From the NCBI GenBank assembly GCA_039654915.1, contig CM077594.1, positions 101,074,893-101,138,892 of the forward strand: DNA of 64,000 nt, read 5' to 3'. Position numbers and translations under genes: made by a program. Below are positions 43,795 through 54,416 of this stretch, piece by piece (the first letter of the stretch is position 1; every line of letters starts with the position of its first letter). The stretch is from Aquilaria yunnanensis. Lineage: Eukaryota; Streptophyta; Magnoliopsida; Malvales; Thymelaeaceae. The notes beneath the pieces were generated by a model that saw only the letters and a program-made list of their open reading frames with translations, searched no databases and was not told the origin of the DNA.

Positions 43795-45275
43795 CTCATA
43801 TGAAGCACGATGCAGGATTTTAGGCGAGGATTCGGCAGAACAAAGGACCGGATCTAGGCGCGAAATTCTACAATCTGAAACCCTAGAGTTGCGGCAGAAC
43901 CGCCTGGATGCAATTTAGAGAATAGGGATCGTTGAGAACGAAGAAAAGGAGAGAGCTCGTCTGTTGGGAAAGTCGTAGCTAGCAAGTGAGAAGAGGACCA
44001 GGAGCGATTGCCACCTTACCATAGGGAAGACTCTACGGTTGAAAGTCCTAAAATAACCTTAATGAAAATTTAAAATTTCTGCCATGTCCCTTTCCTCTTC
44101 GTCTCCTGTTTGCTTCATTATCTCTCCATCTGACCATCTCTCTTTCCTGTTCCCGAAACTTATTTGACCATCCAAGAGTTTCTTGCCGCCGATGCCCGGC
44201 ATTCGGACGATGTGTTCGAAGATCTATTCTGCTCCACTCACACTCTACGACGAGATCGGGATTTTGTTCCCACCACCATGGCTGACGAGTGCTCAAAATC
44301 ATGTTCTCATCATTTCCGGCGACATAGCACCGCTCGAAAGGTCTGTTCTGCCGGCGAGGCTGGCATGGGTTCTGGTTACGGCATTTTTCTTGAACTTTTT
44401 TAACATCGAGTGATTCCATTGTGGGAATGATTGTGGGATAATATGAGTGGTAGAAGCCCCTTGATTGGATGCAAAATCGTGCCTGATTATGGCTGAATTG
44501 AGTGTTGGGTTTGCTTGGGTTTTGAAGAAGAGCATAGAGGAATTTGCGACTTCCAAGCTTAGGCTTAATGTGCATTTTGCCCTCATAGTTTCTTGTTTCT
44601 TCAAATTTAATCCAACTTTCGTATTTAGTTTGAATTGAGACCCATCTTATACACGACATCCATCCGCTGGGCGCGGTATCAGTATGCGTGCGCATATATT
44701 TATTCTTATCTATGTATAGTTAGAAAAATGGAAAGGAAAAAAATAGTTAAGCAAACAGAAATTTGATAGTCAATAATCTCATACCAAACATACTATCTCT
44801 GTTTTTACTTTTCTCTTTTTTTGTGCAAAGTGCGTTTGACGTTCTCTACACATGTTTTTGTGATAAGACTATAAGGGTAGAGCTCGTTCATATTTATCAT
44901 TCAATTTATATATATACTTAATCTTATTTGTACATCAAGTACAATTACATATGAATCTATGCGTGTGTATGTATCATTGATTTATACTAGTCACTATTGT
45001 GTTACCGCTAATCAATTTATTTTTATTTTTTTTGGAAAAATTTGATTTTTATTTTATTTTAAGAAAATATAAATTTATGCATAAACTATATGATAATATT
45101 AATAAATATAAGAGAAATTATATGCAAAAGTTATGAAAAATTGAATATGAAACTCTATAAATTATTAAAGTGATACATACAAACAGTTTTTAGGATTTCA
45201 TTTATATATAGGTCTCCCAAAACTTATATATATCCCTCATTGTTTTTTCTAAATTATATCTTTTACCTTTTTTAT
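43795..45275. other. FPA upstream region and intergenic DNA
   Basis: Positions 43795-44030 are probably the FPA 5' untranslated region and core promoter; no TATA box was picked. Positions 44060-44420 are GC-richer and open on both strands (44048-44695 minus, 44183-44413 plus), but I recognise no protein. Positions 44560-44660 resemble one arm of a long-TIR element, with no partner found. The rest is AT-rich up to the LTR element. Confidence 0.45.
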
Positions 45276-45280
45276 ATATT
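45276..45280. repeat. 5-bp target-site duplication, left copy
   Basis: ATATT, identical to 61109-61113 on the far side of the element. A 5-bp duplication is what gypsy-type integrases leave. Confidence 0.85.
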
Positions 45281-47568
45281 TGTTGACACCCAATTTCGTC
45301 CGACTAAAATTTCTTTAAAAAAATTTAATTAATTAATCAAAAAAATTTTAAGTCAAAAAAATAAAAAAAAAATAAAAAAAGGGGGGGAAGAAGAAGAAAA
45401 ATAATAATAATAATAAATTAAATCTAAATTAATTAAGATTAAAAATTATTAATTAATTAATTAATTAAAAAAAAAAGAAGAAAAAAACAAAAATAATAAT
45501 AAAAAATAGGGAGGGTGGCCGACAGAGGCTCCCCCTCCCCTTATCCCTTATCTTCTCTCGCACTCTCAATCTTCATCTATTCTCTCCCTCTCACTCAACG
45601 CAGAAGACACACAAATCTCTCATGCTCCACCTCTCTCTCAAAACGGACAACTCTCTCTCTGTCGATCCTCCCAGAGCTCTCTGATTCTCAACTCTCTCCT
45701 TCTCCTCAGCTCGAAAGAGCTCCACTCCTCGCTGCTCTAATCCCTCTCCCTCGCCTTGTCCCTGTCACCTCTACCCTCCGTCTTGCTCACCAACCCTCTC
45801 CTCTCAGCCTAGTCACTGCCGCCAGTCGCCGCCACACCTTCTCCCGGCCGCACATCGCCCTGTCGCTCTGGAGTCACGACAATCCCCGACGTAACACGCT
45901 GAACGAGCAGAGCCCGACGCCATCGCCATCACTCGCTCTTCAGCCCGCCGTTCCACTCGTTTTCTCTCTGACGTAACCCTCTGACGTCTCCATTCGACGC
46001 TCCAGTCGCCGCCCCTGTCACGACCACACGCTGCTTGCTACACCGCCGCACCTAGCACCCCCTCTTGCCGTCGTACCTCTCTCCAAGCCTCCCTCCTCCC
46101 GTCGCGATCTTCGCGACGCTGCCACTGCGCCTCCTCTCCTGCCGCGTCGCGTCTCCGAGCACACCGGCGCCCTTCCCTGCTATCCGAGCACGCCGCCGCG
46201 CTCCCCTGCCTTAACCACCATCACCTCGTCGCCTGAAGGTTGAAGACGAACCAGGAAGAAGACGAAGATGAAAACCCGCCTGTTACGCGTCTTTCGTTAT
46301 TTTGACCGAGTCAAAGATTTTCTGTTTTTGTATAATCCTCGTTTAGCCCTTTTGATTTCCTGTTTCGTTCATACAAGTCACTAACATCCTTTTATTTTAC
46401 AGATTAGTCACTGACGGCGGGATTTTTATTGATTTTTTTTTTATTGTTTTGTTTTATTTATTCTGCCTGTTTGAGTTTTGCATTAACTTTAACTATTAAA
46501 TTTATATGAAATATGACTTATATGTTTTACTTTCATGTTGTCTGTTTTGTTTTATTTTGATTATTTTCTTTTTATTTGTTCTCTTTATTTACTCATCGGT
46601 TGATTTATTTACTTACTTACTTGACTATCTATTTTATTTATTTACTTACTTCTTTATTTATTTACTTTCTTTGATTTCTTTCTTTGTTTTGTTTGATTTG
46701 TCATCTATAAAATTTAATCATTAAATCTATATAGGCTTGTCACTCGGAATGTTTAACTCATTTTTATATTCTCTTATTCTTATAATTGTGATTTAGATCT
46801 CATAATGCATCTTGAAAACAACAAATATTAATAGTGTATAAAAATAATTAGTAAATTAATTGCTCATGTATGCTTAATTTTCTCATCATCTAGGAATTAA
46901 GAAAAGATTTAATAAGAGTCTATTTTATAACACTTGGCAAATTTCAAAGACCCGTTCTTGATGGTTTGATAAAATCCTAAGACGGATCATATCCATGTCC
47001 AAATGATTCTGTTAGAATCCATGGCTTAGATATTAGCTAAAATTATTAAAAAATAAAATTAAATTAAATATCCTAAGACGGATCATATCCATGTCCAGAT
47101 GATTCGGTTAGAATCCATGGCTTGGATATTAAATTCCATATCCGGATGATCCGGCAGGATCTACGGTTTGGAAAATATTAACTTTTAAAATAAATAAATT
47201 AAATAAAAAGATAAAAATCCATATTTTTACGATATGGATTAAAATTTCACCAAATTCCGTGTCCAAATGACTCGGCAGAGTCCATGGTTCGGAAGTATAA
47301 AATTCTATACAAATTAATTACCAAAAGTTCACATCCGACTAATTCAGTTAAAATTTCTGTTTAGAACATTAACTGAATATTTTTAAAGCAAAGCAAGACA
47401 AAATTAAAATCAACTAAGGTACCAATTTTTGGGCGTTTTAACAAAGTTGTTTTAACGTAACCGTACTCCCGAACCCCCGAACTCTCGCAGACCAATTTTA
47501 AGGTGTCCAATCGACCTAGGTGAAACAGATTGGTGGCGACTCCCGAAAACGGCCCGCACGTTGCCACA
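45281..47568 (+). repeat. 5' LTR, 2288 bp
   Basis: It starts TGTTGACACCC and ends GCCACA. The order is an AT-rich head, a CT-rich and GC-rich block at 45525-46260 (probable transcription start and untranslated leader), a T-rich tract, and then diverged tandem units of about 60 bp at 46970-47310 built on GGATCATATCCATGTCC and GGTTAGAATCCATGGCTT. The 153-codon open frame in the C-rich block begins at a GTG and recurs in the 3' LTR; I do not treat it as a gene. Apart from two duplications and a modest number of point and small length changes, it equals the 3' LTR. Confidence 0.95.
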
Positions 47569-47571
47569 GCT

Positions 47572-47590
47572 TGGCGACTCCACTGGGGAC
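47572..47590 (+). other. Primer binding site, tRNA-Arg type
   Basis: TGGCGACTCCACTGGGGAC begins 3 nt inside the 5' LTR. It is complementary to the 3' end (including CCA) of a plant tRNA-Arg as I know it. Ogre/Tat elements are known to use tRNA-Arg. Confidence 0.85.
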
Positions 47591-47599
47591 TTCTACGTT

Positions 47600-48540
47600 T
47601 GTGAGTCGAGCCTAAAAGTTGATTTGTTTTGATTTGCTTTGCTTATTTTATGTGGATTTATGTGCTATATTTACTTATTCTAAACATGCATAATGCATTC
47701 ACAATATGAAGCTCTATACCCGAGCTTCCTCAAATCGAACATGATTCTTTCTAAGCGGAATTGGTGTTGTTGTCCTTGTGAGGCCATGGTCTCCAAGCCT
47801 TCACCAGTTTCAAAGTAGCAAAGTAGTGTATTGCCTCCTGAGACGGTTAGTCTCTGCATGGGCCCACGAAAAGCTACGACTCGAATTAATCCATTCCTTA
47901 CATTAACCCTAGAGGGTAAGGAATCGGGCTGTCACTATGATTTAGTGACGGGATTCGGGAACTATCCCTTGCCTTTTTGATAAACCACCTTATGCATATA
48001 GAACTCCCCACTTAACCATAGAACTGACCATAGAATTTCTACCATTTTACCAACGCTATAAGCATATCCTTGTTATGTTGTGTTGTTACTCTACACTTTT
48101 CTTCGTATGGTTTTAACTTGTTTATCCATAATACTTCATGAGTTGTTAATTACTATTTAACTTGTTAATAACCTTATTTTTCTTTTGCTATACTTCCGTT
48201 CTGTGCAATTATTCTTCATGCATCAAAATCACGCATCAAATTATGCTAACTTTTTGGTCTTTTTAATAATAACTAGAAATCTTAAAGTTTCACAATAGTT
48301 GATAATCAAGCTCACTCATTGCATACATCCATTACATCAATCATATGCATATAAAATCTGATAAAAATAATCTCATTGCATACATCCATTACATCAATCA
48401 CATGCATATAAAATCTGATAAAAATAATCTCATTGCATGTATTCCATTACATCAATCACGTGCATATAAATTTTGATAAAAAAACATAATCTCATTATGC
48501 ATATACATGTAAAATCTAATAAAATGAATCTCACTTTAAA
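47600..48540 (+). other. Element leader region with a 57-bp tandem repeat
   Basis: From 47600 to 48300 no coding frame is evident. From about 48316 to 48540 a unit of 56-57 bp (CTCATTGCATACATCCATTA, CATCAATCA, GCATATAAAATCTGATAAAA) is present about four times, the last shortened. This corresponds to the long untranslated leader common in Tat elements. Confidence 0.6.
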
Positions 48541-48593
48541 AAGGTAAAATTGGACCTCAACACCGATATCCAACTCGGCTCCAAACAAGACTA

Positions 48594-48776
48594 ATGGCAG
48601 AACAAACCGAAGGACGTCTCATAGATATAGAGTCCAAGATAGAAAATATGGCCGGAGCAATTCCCTCCTCATTACACCAAAAAATGAAATTCATTTTTGA
48701 AGGAAAGTTAATCACAGTCTTTGCTGAAGAAGGCATTCTGCTATCATCTATATCAATAGTAGTAAAGACCAAGTGA
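48594..48776 (+). pseudogene. Possible gag-protease remnant
   Basis: A 60-aa frame starts at ATG 48594 with a helix-like, charged N-terminus (IDIESKIENMAG). Without a break it reaches KFIFEGKLITVFAEEGILLS, a phrase like the segment between Gag and protease in Tat-type gypsy polyproteins. It then stops. If correct, almost all of gag has been deleted internally and the frame truncated. The recognition rests on a short phrase. Confidence 0.35.
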
Positions 48777-50118
48777 ACTTCTCTTCCAAGTTGGTATGAC
48801 CCAAATCCCAAATGTAACTGAAAATTCTGTGGTACTGAAACTCAAGGTCCAACAATTGGCCGAGTCCAAGTTGCTAGGCCTGATGTAATTGGTAATTGAA
48901 AGTGAAAATTTTGAGCTGGAATTACATTAATTTTGGAATGACTCCAAGTCAGATCTGACCTAATAGTCCGCACACACTTTTGAATGACAGGGAATCCTTT
49001 GAATAAACTTGTATCTTTGAAAGCTTGCAAAAGTAATCTAATAGTAAAAATCTCCTAGATTTAGTCCAGAATCTAGGGTGTAGTCTTTGTTAGATGGACA
49101 CCTGGTATTCTTTTTCTGGTACAACAAAAAGATATAATGCGTGCATTCTACTACTTTCCATTTTTACACTCTTTGCCATTATACTATCCATTATTGCTAT
49201 CACACTTTACTTTTTGACAACTGGTAATTCTTTTTGTTCTTCAACAAAAAGATGTTATGTGTGCTTTCTACCACTTTTTAATTCCATTATTACATCTACA
49301 CATTCTACTAATTTTTACAAAAAATTCAATTATTACACCTACACATTCTACCACTTCTTACCAAAAATTCCGTTTTTATATCCATCTCTCACTCCTTTCC
49401 ATTATACTATCCATTATTGCTATCACACTTTACTTTGAAAACGATACTACTCGTGGGTGAAAATAAAAAGTTAAGGGAGATTTAATAGTGGCGATCTTGA
49501 AAGTGCTGTCAAATCTAGTAAGAAGGATTTCATATGTTGCACCCCAACTCTCAAAAAAGAATTCATAGTGGTTATCAACATCCTTGCAATAAGTCTGGGT
49601 TTAGCTTCTAAACAAGGTAGCTCTCATATTAAATGGCTTCAATGGTCTCTCAATTCTCATGAATGCTCAACACAAGCAAAGGTTCTCAGTTCTCTGCAAC
49701 ACAAACTCCAAAAAGAAAGAGAAATTCGTCCTTTCCATCAAAAGACAACAAGGAGAAATTCAAAACCAAAAAAGAACTGAGAACAAGCACGAGCAAGCAA
49801 GGTCATTTGAGTCATCTCACTTCAAGAGAGTTATCAAGTATGTCATCACCATAGCTCATAAAAAAAAAACAAAAAAAAAACAAAAAAAAAAAAAAGAAAA
49901 GAAAAATGGCTCAAGTTAGAGCAAAAGAAAGAAAACAAAAAAAGTGAGCTATGGATTCTAGACTGAAAACCTGCAAAGGCGGTTTAGAACACAAAAGCAA
50001 CCCTCAAACCAAGCATGCATAAAGATCACAATAGTTGGGGGGCAATAGATGAGGTCTAACTTTCTGGAAAGAGTGGCAAGTTGAGGTCATCACTATTGAG
50101 TTTTTCACTATAATCAAA
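48777..50118 (+). other. Non-coding interior of the LTR element with local duplications
   Basis: At 49100-49440 a unit with TGGTAATTCTTTTTGTTC, AACAAAAAGAT, TTCTACCACTT and CATTATACTATCCATTATTG is repeated two to three times in broken form. Positions 49858-49910 are an A-rich run. No domain is recognised. Confidence 0.5.
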
Positions 50119-50740
50119 TTTGCTCACGAGTAGTATTAAAAGACCCTTCTTCCACACCACTTAAATTTAACTTTTCTCAAATCGAACATCCTCATTCAGT
50201 TAAAAGACTATCATTGTGAATCGTGTTTCTACCTTGTTTAATACTGCTCATGAGTAGTATTAAAAGACCCTTCTTCCACACCACTTAAATTTAATTTTTC
50301 TCAAACCGAACATCCTCATTCAGTTAAAAGACTATCATTGCGAACCATGTTTCTACCTTATACTACTCATGAGTAGTATTAAAAGACCATTCTTTGCGAA
50401 CCATGTTTCTACCTTATACTACTCATGAGTAGTATTAAAAGACCATTCTTTCACACCACTTAAACTTAACTTTCCTCAGACCTAACATCCTCGTTCAGTC
50501 AAAAGACTATCATTGTGAATCATGTTTCTACCTTATTTAATACTGCTCACGAGTAGTATTAAAAGACCCTTCTTTCACACCACTGAAACTTAACTTTACT
50601 CAGACCTAATATTTACCTCTTAATATCATTCTCATTCAGCTAAAAGACTGCCACAAAAAAAAATTCAAACTTAACTTTCCTCACACCTAACATTTACCTC
50701 TCGATATCATCCTCATTCAGTTAAAAGGCTATTATTGTGA
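50119..50740 (+). repeat. Tandem repeat with a 14-bp palindrome, about five copies
   Basis: A unit of about 117 bp contains the perfect palindrome CTACTCATGAGTAG (or a CTGCTCACGAGTAG variant), then TATTAAAAGACC, TTCTTCCACACCACTTAAA, a CATCCTCATTCAGTTAAAAG phrase and ATCATGTTTCTACCTT. Five palindrome copies are visible near 50123, 50242, 50360, 50417 and 50542, with one unit shortened; two more partial units lack it. Confidence 0.75.
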
Positions 50741-51690
50741 ATCATGTTTATACCTTATTGCCTTGCACAGTTTATGTCTTCGAGTTGGAAAGGGAAGAAT
50801 GGCAGGATATTTTAATTAAAAACAAAGACCGTAAATTACTTTGTCAAGCTTTGCAAATTGATGAAAGTTTTTCTTTAAGGCCAAACCATTATTCATTAAT
50901 GTGTGTAGACTTAAAAGTGAGGAGATAGCTTGAGACTTTCTTTAAGAAGATGTGGTTCTTGTAAAAGATATTTACGATCAAGTGCCATCACAAAGGTCTA
51001 GAAATGCTCGACCTTCTGTTAAAGGCGAGGTGATACCTTTTATCCACATAAACACCGTATTCAGGGGGGCAAAGTAGTCCCTACGAAGCATAAGAAGGAG
51101 ACTGCCAACAAAGAAGCTCAATAGACAAGGGTGCAAGTTTTATGGATCAAAACTTGAGCTCAAGGAAGAACAATCATTCAGACTATAACTTGGGAATAAG
51201 TAAGTGTCGGCACGGCCACAAGAAAATGGGCAAACAGACATTGAAAGTAAAGCCTTTGATGGTATCAAATCCATGACAATGGGTGAGTACCCGAAAGAGA
51301 TATAAATTATGAGGCGGGCCAACTTTAAAGAAATTGAGGCCAAAATTCAAGAACAAGTAAAAGAAAGGGGATTTTGAAAAGAGTTGGGCTTTTGAGGCAA
51401 TGGACAAGAGCTGGGAAGCATAAAGAGATTCAATGATAGTCCAAGAAGGCCATCACAAAGAGGATCCAGTAAAACAAAGACATAAAAAAACTAGATCCAT
51501 ACAAAAAAAGTCATTAGTTACACATGCTCTGCATTCATGCATTTCATATCATGCATACATAGTCTTTACATAACAAGGACCAAACGGGAATCACATTCAC
51601 AACACAGTTACAGCAATATAAGCTGAGATCTCAATGTCATCAGCTCTTACCAATCTATCACTGGATACACAGCTAATATGCGGGACCAAC
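50741..51690 (+). other. Non-coding or decayed interior
   Basis: A 63-codon frame at 50737-50928 contains ELEREEWQDIL and CQALQIDESFSLRPNHYS. It has no recognised domain and no companions in frame. The rest shows no supported feature. Confidence 0.4.
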
Positions 51691-51699
51691 CCGCATCAG

Positions 51700-52080
51700 G
51701 AATTCAAGGATAAAGTAGACAATATTGTCAAAAGCTTGGCTACCGATTCAATAATCGAGGCTACACCTGGAAGGATAGGATTGACGCCAGCTAGTAGTAT
51801 CCAAGATAAGAGATAACTATAGCCAAGGATAAGGCAGATATCAAAAAAAAAAATATAAAGTAGACAATATTGTCAAAAGCCTGGCAATTGATTCAATAAT
51901 CGAGGCTACACCTGGAAGGACAGGATTAATGCCAGCTTAGCAGCATCCAAGATAAAAGATAGTTGTGGTCAAAGATAAGGCAGACATCAAGAAATATTGT
52001 CGTTGAAACTTTGTCAAAAGCGGACAATGGATTCAATAATCGAGGACTGGATCAACGTCAGCTCGATGGAATATCCAAGA
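51700..52080 (+). repeat. Three tandem units of about 145 bp
   Basis: Each unit carries TAGACAATATTGTCAAAAGC, GATTCAATAATCGAGG, CTACACCTGGAAGGA, GCCAGCT, ATCCAAGATAA and AAGGATAAGGCAGATATCAA in that order. The third is shorter and more diverged. The phrase GACAATATTGTC is a perfect 12-bp palindrome in the first two units. The array lies just upstream of the cysteine-rich gene cluster. Confidence 0.7.
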
Positions 52081-52231
52081 TAAAAAAATATCTATCACAT
52101 CAAAATGAAGTAGGATCTACTTTTCCGGTTAAACGGCGGATACGGTACTCCGTGACTCTCAAGTCGGTTCTCTCAGTTGCCCATAATAACTGATTCCTTC
52201 CTCTCTTCTTTCTTTTACTTCTCTCTAGAAA

Positions 52232-52780
52232 ATGGATCCTACTCTTTCTGTCTTACAAAAATATTTTCCTTCTCTCCCAATGAACATTCTCAAAAAGATC
52301 TACCAAGTTCGCTGTGAACGATTAAGAGTTCTGATGCACAAAGGAATCCCTGAAGATGTGCGGTGGTTAATCGAAGACAAGGTTCGTCTGGCAGGTGAAA
52401 TCCCAGAGGCATTTGTGTCTCACATGCCTGGTGTAGGCAAAAGCTCTTATGCCAAAAAGTGAAGAGCGAAAAGGTTACAAGTCTGCCATAAATGTGGACG
52501 GTGGACTTGTAATACTAAATGTCGTTCTTTAGGGATGATCTCTGATAATCGAGAAGATAAAATACGATTCATTAAGAATGGCCTGAGTAAGGACTCGTTG
52601 GATGATATCCAATTGACTCTTGAGACGCATTCTTGTGGATCTGTGCAACGTGAACTTCTTGATTTCTGGAGCATTTTTCATGAAGAACGAAACCGTTACA
52701 GTCCCGGGAATCTGACTGTAAATGACCCTGTTTGCCAGCTTGTAAGAAAACTGGATGGGAAGCAAATCCTCGACTCATAG
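52232..52780 (+). pseudogene. Cysteine-rich basic protein, copy 1 (one premature stop)
   Basis: This is a 549-nt copy of the gene described at 53070-53618, starting at an ATG. It is the same length with no frameshift. The frame is interrupted by a single TGA at codon 77, where copy 2 has CGA, a C-to-T change at a CpG. After the stop the same frame keeps the C-x2-C-x4-C-x3-C cluster and runs to TAG at 52778-52780. The two copies differ at roughly a quarter to a third of residues by eye, yet share the motif order. The upstream 100 bp is also shared with copy 2, so whole gene units were duplicated. The TATA-like box of the other copies is degraded here, near 52087-52105. Confidence 0.75.
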
Positions 52781-52942
52781 AAGCCGTTAATACTGTTACT
52801 GGACGTAAAACCAGTGAAAGATGTGAGCCACAGTCACAATTACTGTACATACAGTTTGTTATATTTGGAAAAGTTTGCATTTTCTTTTGACAGATGTACA
52901 TGCTCCCCTAAGTGTAATCGACACGTTATCCCTTTTTATCAC

Positions 52943-52948
52943 TATAAA
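52943..52948 (+). promoter_or_regulatory. TATA-like box upstream of copy 2
   Basis: TATAAA sits in the phrase ATCACTATAAATGCG, 127 nt before the copy 2 ATG. The preceding phrase, CGTTATCCCTTTT, recurs in near-identical form before copy 3 and before the LOG ORF. Promoter function is inferred from this recurrence only. Confidence 0.45.
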
Positions 52949-53069
52949 TGCGTGTTCTTCCTTCTGATTAACCAGCGGATAAGATACCTCGTGACTTCTA
53001 AAGTCGGTTATTCCAGTCTCCTACAATAACTGATTCATTTCCCTCTTCTCTCAAATTCTTATCTCATCA

Positions 53070-53618
53070 ATGGATTCTACTCTTTCTGCACTGCGAAAAT
53101 ACTTTCCTTCCCTTCCAATAAAAGTCCTTAAAAAGATCTACCTTGCTAGATGTGAAAGAATCAGGGTTTTTACACGCAAAGGCATTCCCGATAATGTGCA
53201 GTGGATAATTGAAGCTAAGGTCCGTTTGGCGGGTGAAGTTCCAGATGCATTTATGCCCCGCATGCCCGGTTTAGGTAAAAGCCGTTATGCCAAAAGGCGA
53301 AGAGCAAAGAGACTAGGCGTGTGTTATAAATGTGGGCGATGGAATTGTAATACTAAATGTCGCTCTTTAGGATACATCTCCATAAATCGTGAAGATAAAA
53401 GAAAATTCATTAAGAATGGCCTGCGTAAGGAATCTCCGGAAGATATCCGAGAGACTCTTGAAACGCATTCTTGTGGAAAAGTGCAAGGTGAAATTATCGG
53501 TTTATGGAGGACTTACCATAAAGAACGAAACCGTTACAGTCTTGGGAATGTGACTTTAAACTACCCTGTTTGTCAGTTTGTAAGAAAACTGGATGGGAAG
53601 CAAATCCCCGACTTATAG
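53070..53618 (+). CDS. Basic four-cysteine protein, plant-virus nucleic-acid-binding-protein-like (copy 2, intact)
   Basis: This is a complete 182-aa frame. What is visible: a conserved N-terminal segment (LRKYFPSLP at 8-16), and a highly basic run at 70-82 (KSRYAKRRRAKR) that could act as a nuclear localisation signal. A compact four-cysteine cluster follows at C85, C88, C93 and C97 (C-x2-C-x4-C-x3-C), then KFIKNGL at 112-118. A roughly 60-residue tail has conserved C135 and C168. A GxGKSxYAKRRR run placed just before a cysteine cluster and then an FI-x2-G phrase is the layout of the carlavirus-type nucleic-acid-binding cysteine-rich proteins (Pfam Carla_C4 and Viral_NABP groups). In those viruses the proteins bind nucleic acid and affect silencing or host transcription. 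The tail has no counterpart I know. A retroelement-specific zinc-knuckle protein is the alternative. It is the middle of three tandem copies and the only one without stops. Confidence 0.7.
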   Translation: MDSTLSALRKYFPSLPIKVLKKIYLARCERIRVFTRKGIPDNVQWIIEAKVRLAGEVPDAFMPRMPGLGKSRYAKRRRAKRLGVCYKCGRWNCNTKCRSLGYISINREDKRKFIKNGLRKESPEDIRETLETHSCGKVQGEIIGLWRTYHKERNRYSLGNVTLNYPVCQFVRKLDGKQIPDL

Positions 53619-53768
53619 AAAGTATTGAAGCCATTACTGGACATAAATCAGTGGAAGATGAGAGCCACGGTCATGATTCCTGTACATATAAGCTGTCATT
53701 TGTCTTTTCTTTTGACAATAATGTACTTGCTTCTGTAAGTGTAATTAACGCATTATCCTTTTCATCAC

Positions 53769-53774
53769 TATAAA
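53769..53774 (+). promoter_or_regulatory. TATA-like box upstream of copy 3
   Basis: TATAAA in CATCACTATAAATATGTG, preceded by CGCATTATCC, lies 66 nt before the copy 3 ATG. It matches the boxes at 52943 and 54931. Confidence 0.45.
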
Positions 53775-53834
53775 TATGTGTTAGTTATTTTCGTTTCCTA
53801 CAATCACTAATTTCTTTCTTTGCCTCCTTCATCA

Positions 53835-54383
53835 ATGGAGTCTTCTCTTTCCGCCCTACGAAAGTATTTTCCTTCCTTCCCAATAAATGTTCTTAAAAAG
53901 ATTTATCAAGCTAGATGTGAACGATTCAGAGTATTTATGCACAAAGGCATTCTTGATAATGTGCGATGGCTAATCGAAGCTAAGGTTCGTTCGGCTGGTG
54001 AAGTTCCAGATGCGTTCTTTCCCCGTATGCCCGGCTTTGGTAAAAGCGCTTATGCCAAAAAGAGAAGAGCAAAGAGGCTAGGCGTCTGTCATAATTGTGG
54101 ATGGTAGATTTGCGGTGTTAAATGTCGTTCTCCAGGAGTGATTACCAGAAATCGTGAAGATAGAATAAAATTCATCAAGAATGGCTTGCGTAAGGAATCT
54201 CTGGAAGATATCCGAGAGGTTCTTGAAGCGCATTCTTGTGGAATAGTGCAATTTGAGGTTGTTGGATTATGGATAATTTTCCAAAAAGAATGAGATCGTT
54301 ACAGTCTTGGGAATCTGACCCTAAACGACCCTGTTTGCCAGTTTGTGAGAAAGCTAGATGAGATGCAAATCACCGATTCATAG
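53835..54383 (+). pseudogene. Cysteine-rich basic protein, copy 3 (two premature stops)
   Basis: The ATG at 53835 opens a third 549-nt copy with no frameshift relative to copies 1 and 2. It is broken by a TAG at codon 92 (TGG to TAG, inside the cysteine cluster) and by a TGA at codon 153 (CGA to TGA). The frame then ends with TAG at 54381-54383. All three stop codons found across copies 1 and 3 fit G-to-A or C-to-T transitions, as expected from decay of methylated DNA. Identical length in three clearly diverged copies indicates that the frame was kept for a long time before the stops arose. Confidence 0.75.
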
Positions 54384-54416
54384 AAAGCATTGAAGCCATT
54401 ACTGGACGCAAAGCCA

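Noticed and set aside
44048..44695. A 215-codon minus-strand frame upstream of FPA
   Set aside because: It has an ATG, but no domain, no splice partners and an overlapping plus-strand frame in the same GC-rich block. It looks like chance openness in FPA upstream DNA or old insertion debris.
45515..45976. A 153-codon open frame in the 5' LTR, repeated at 58976-59437 in the 3' LTR
   Set aside because: It begins at GTG rather than ATG, lies in a C/T-rich probable leader, and has low-complexity Ser/Pro/Leu content. Its presence twice merely reflects the duplicated LTRs.
46506..46724. A 72-codon hydrophobic frame in the LTR (also at 59998)
   Set aside because: It is translated from a T-rich tract of TTTATTTACTTAC repeats, which gives Phe/Leu/Tyr-rich sequence without meaning.
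52447..52901. Minus-strand frames opposite cysteine-rich copy 1
   Set aside because: They are antisense shadows of the sense frame, with no homology-like features and no counterpart opposite copies 2 and 3.
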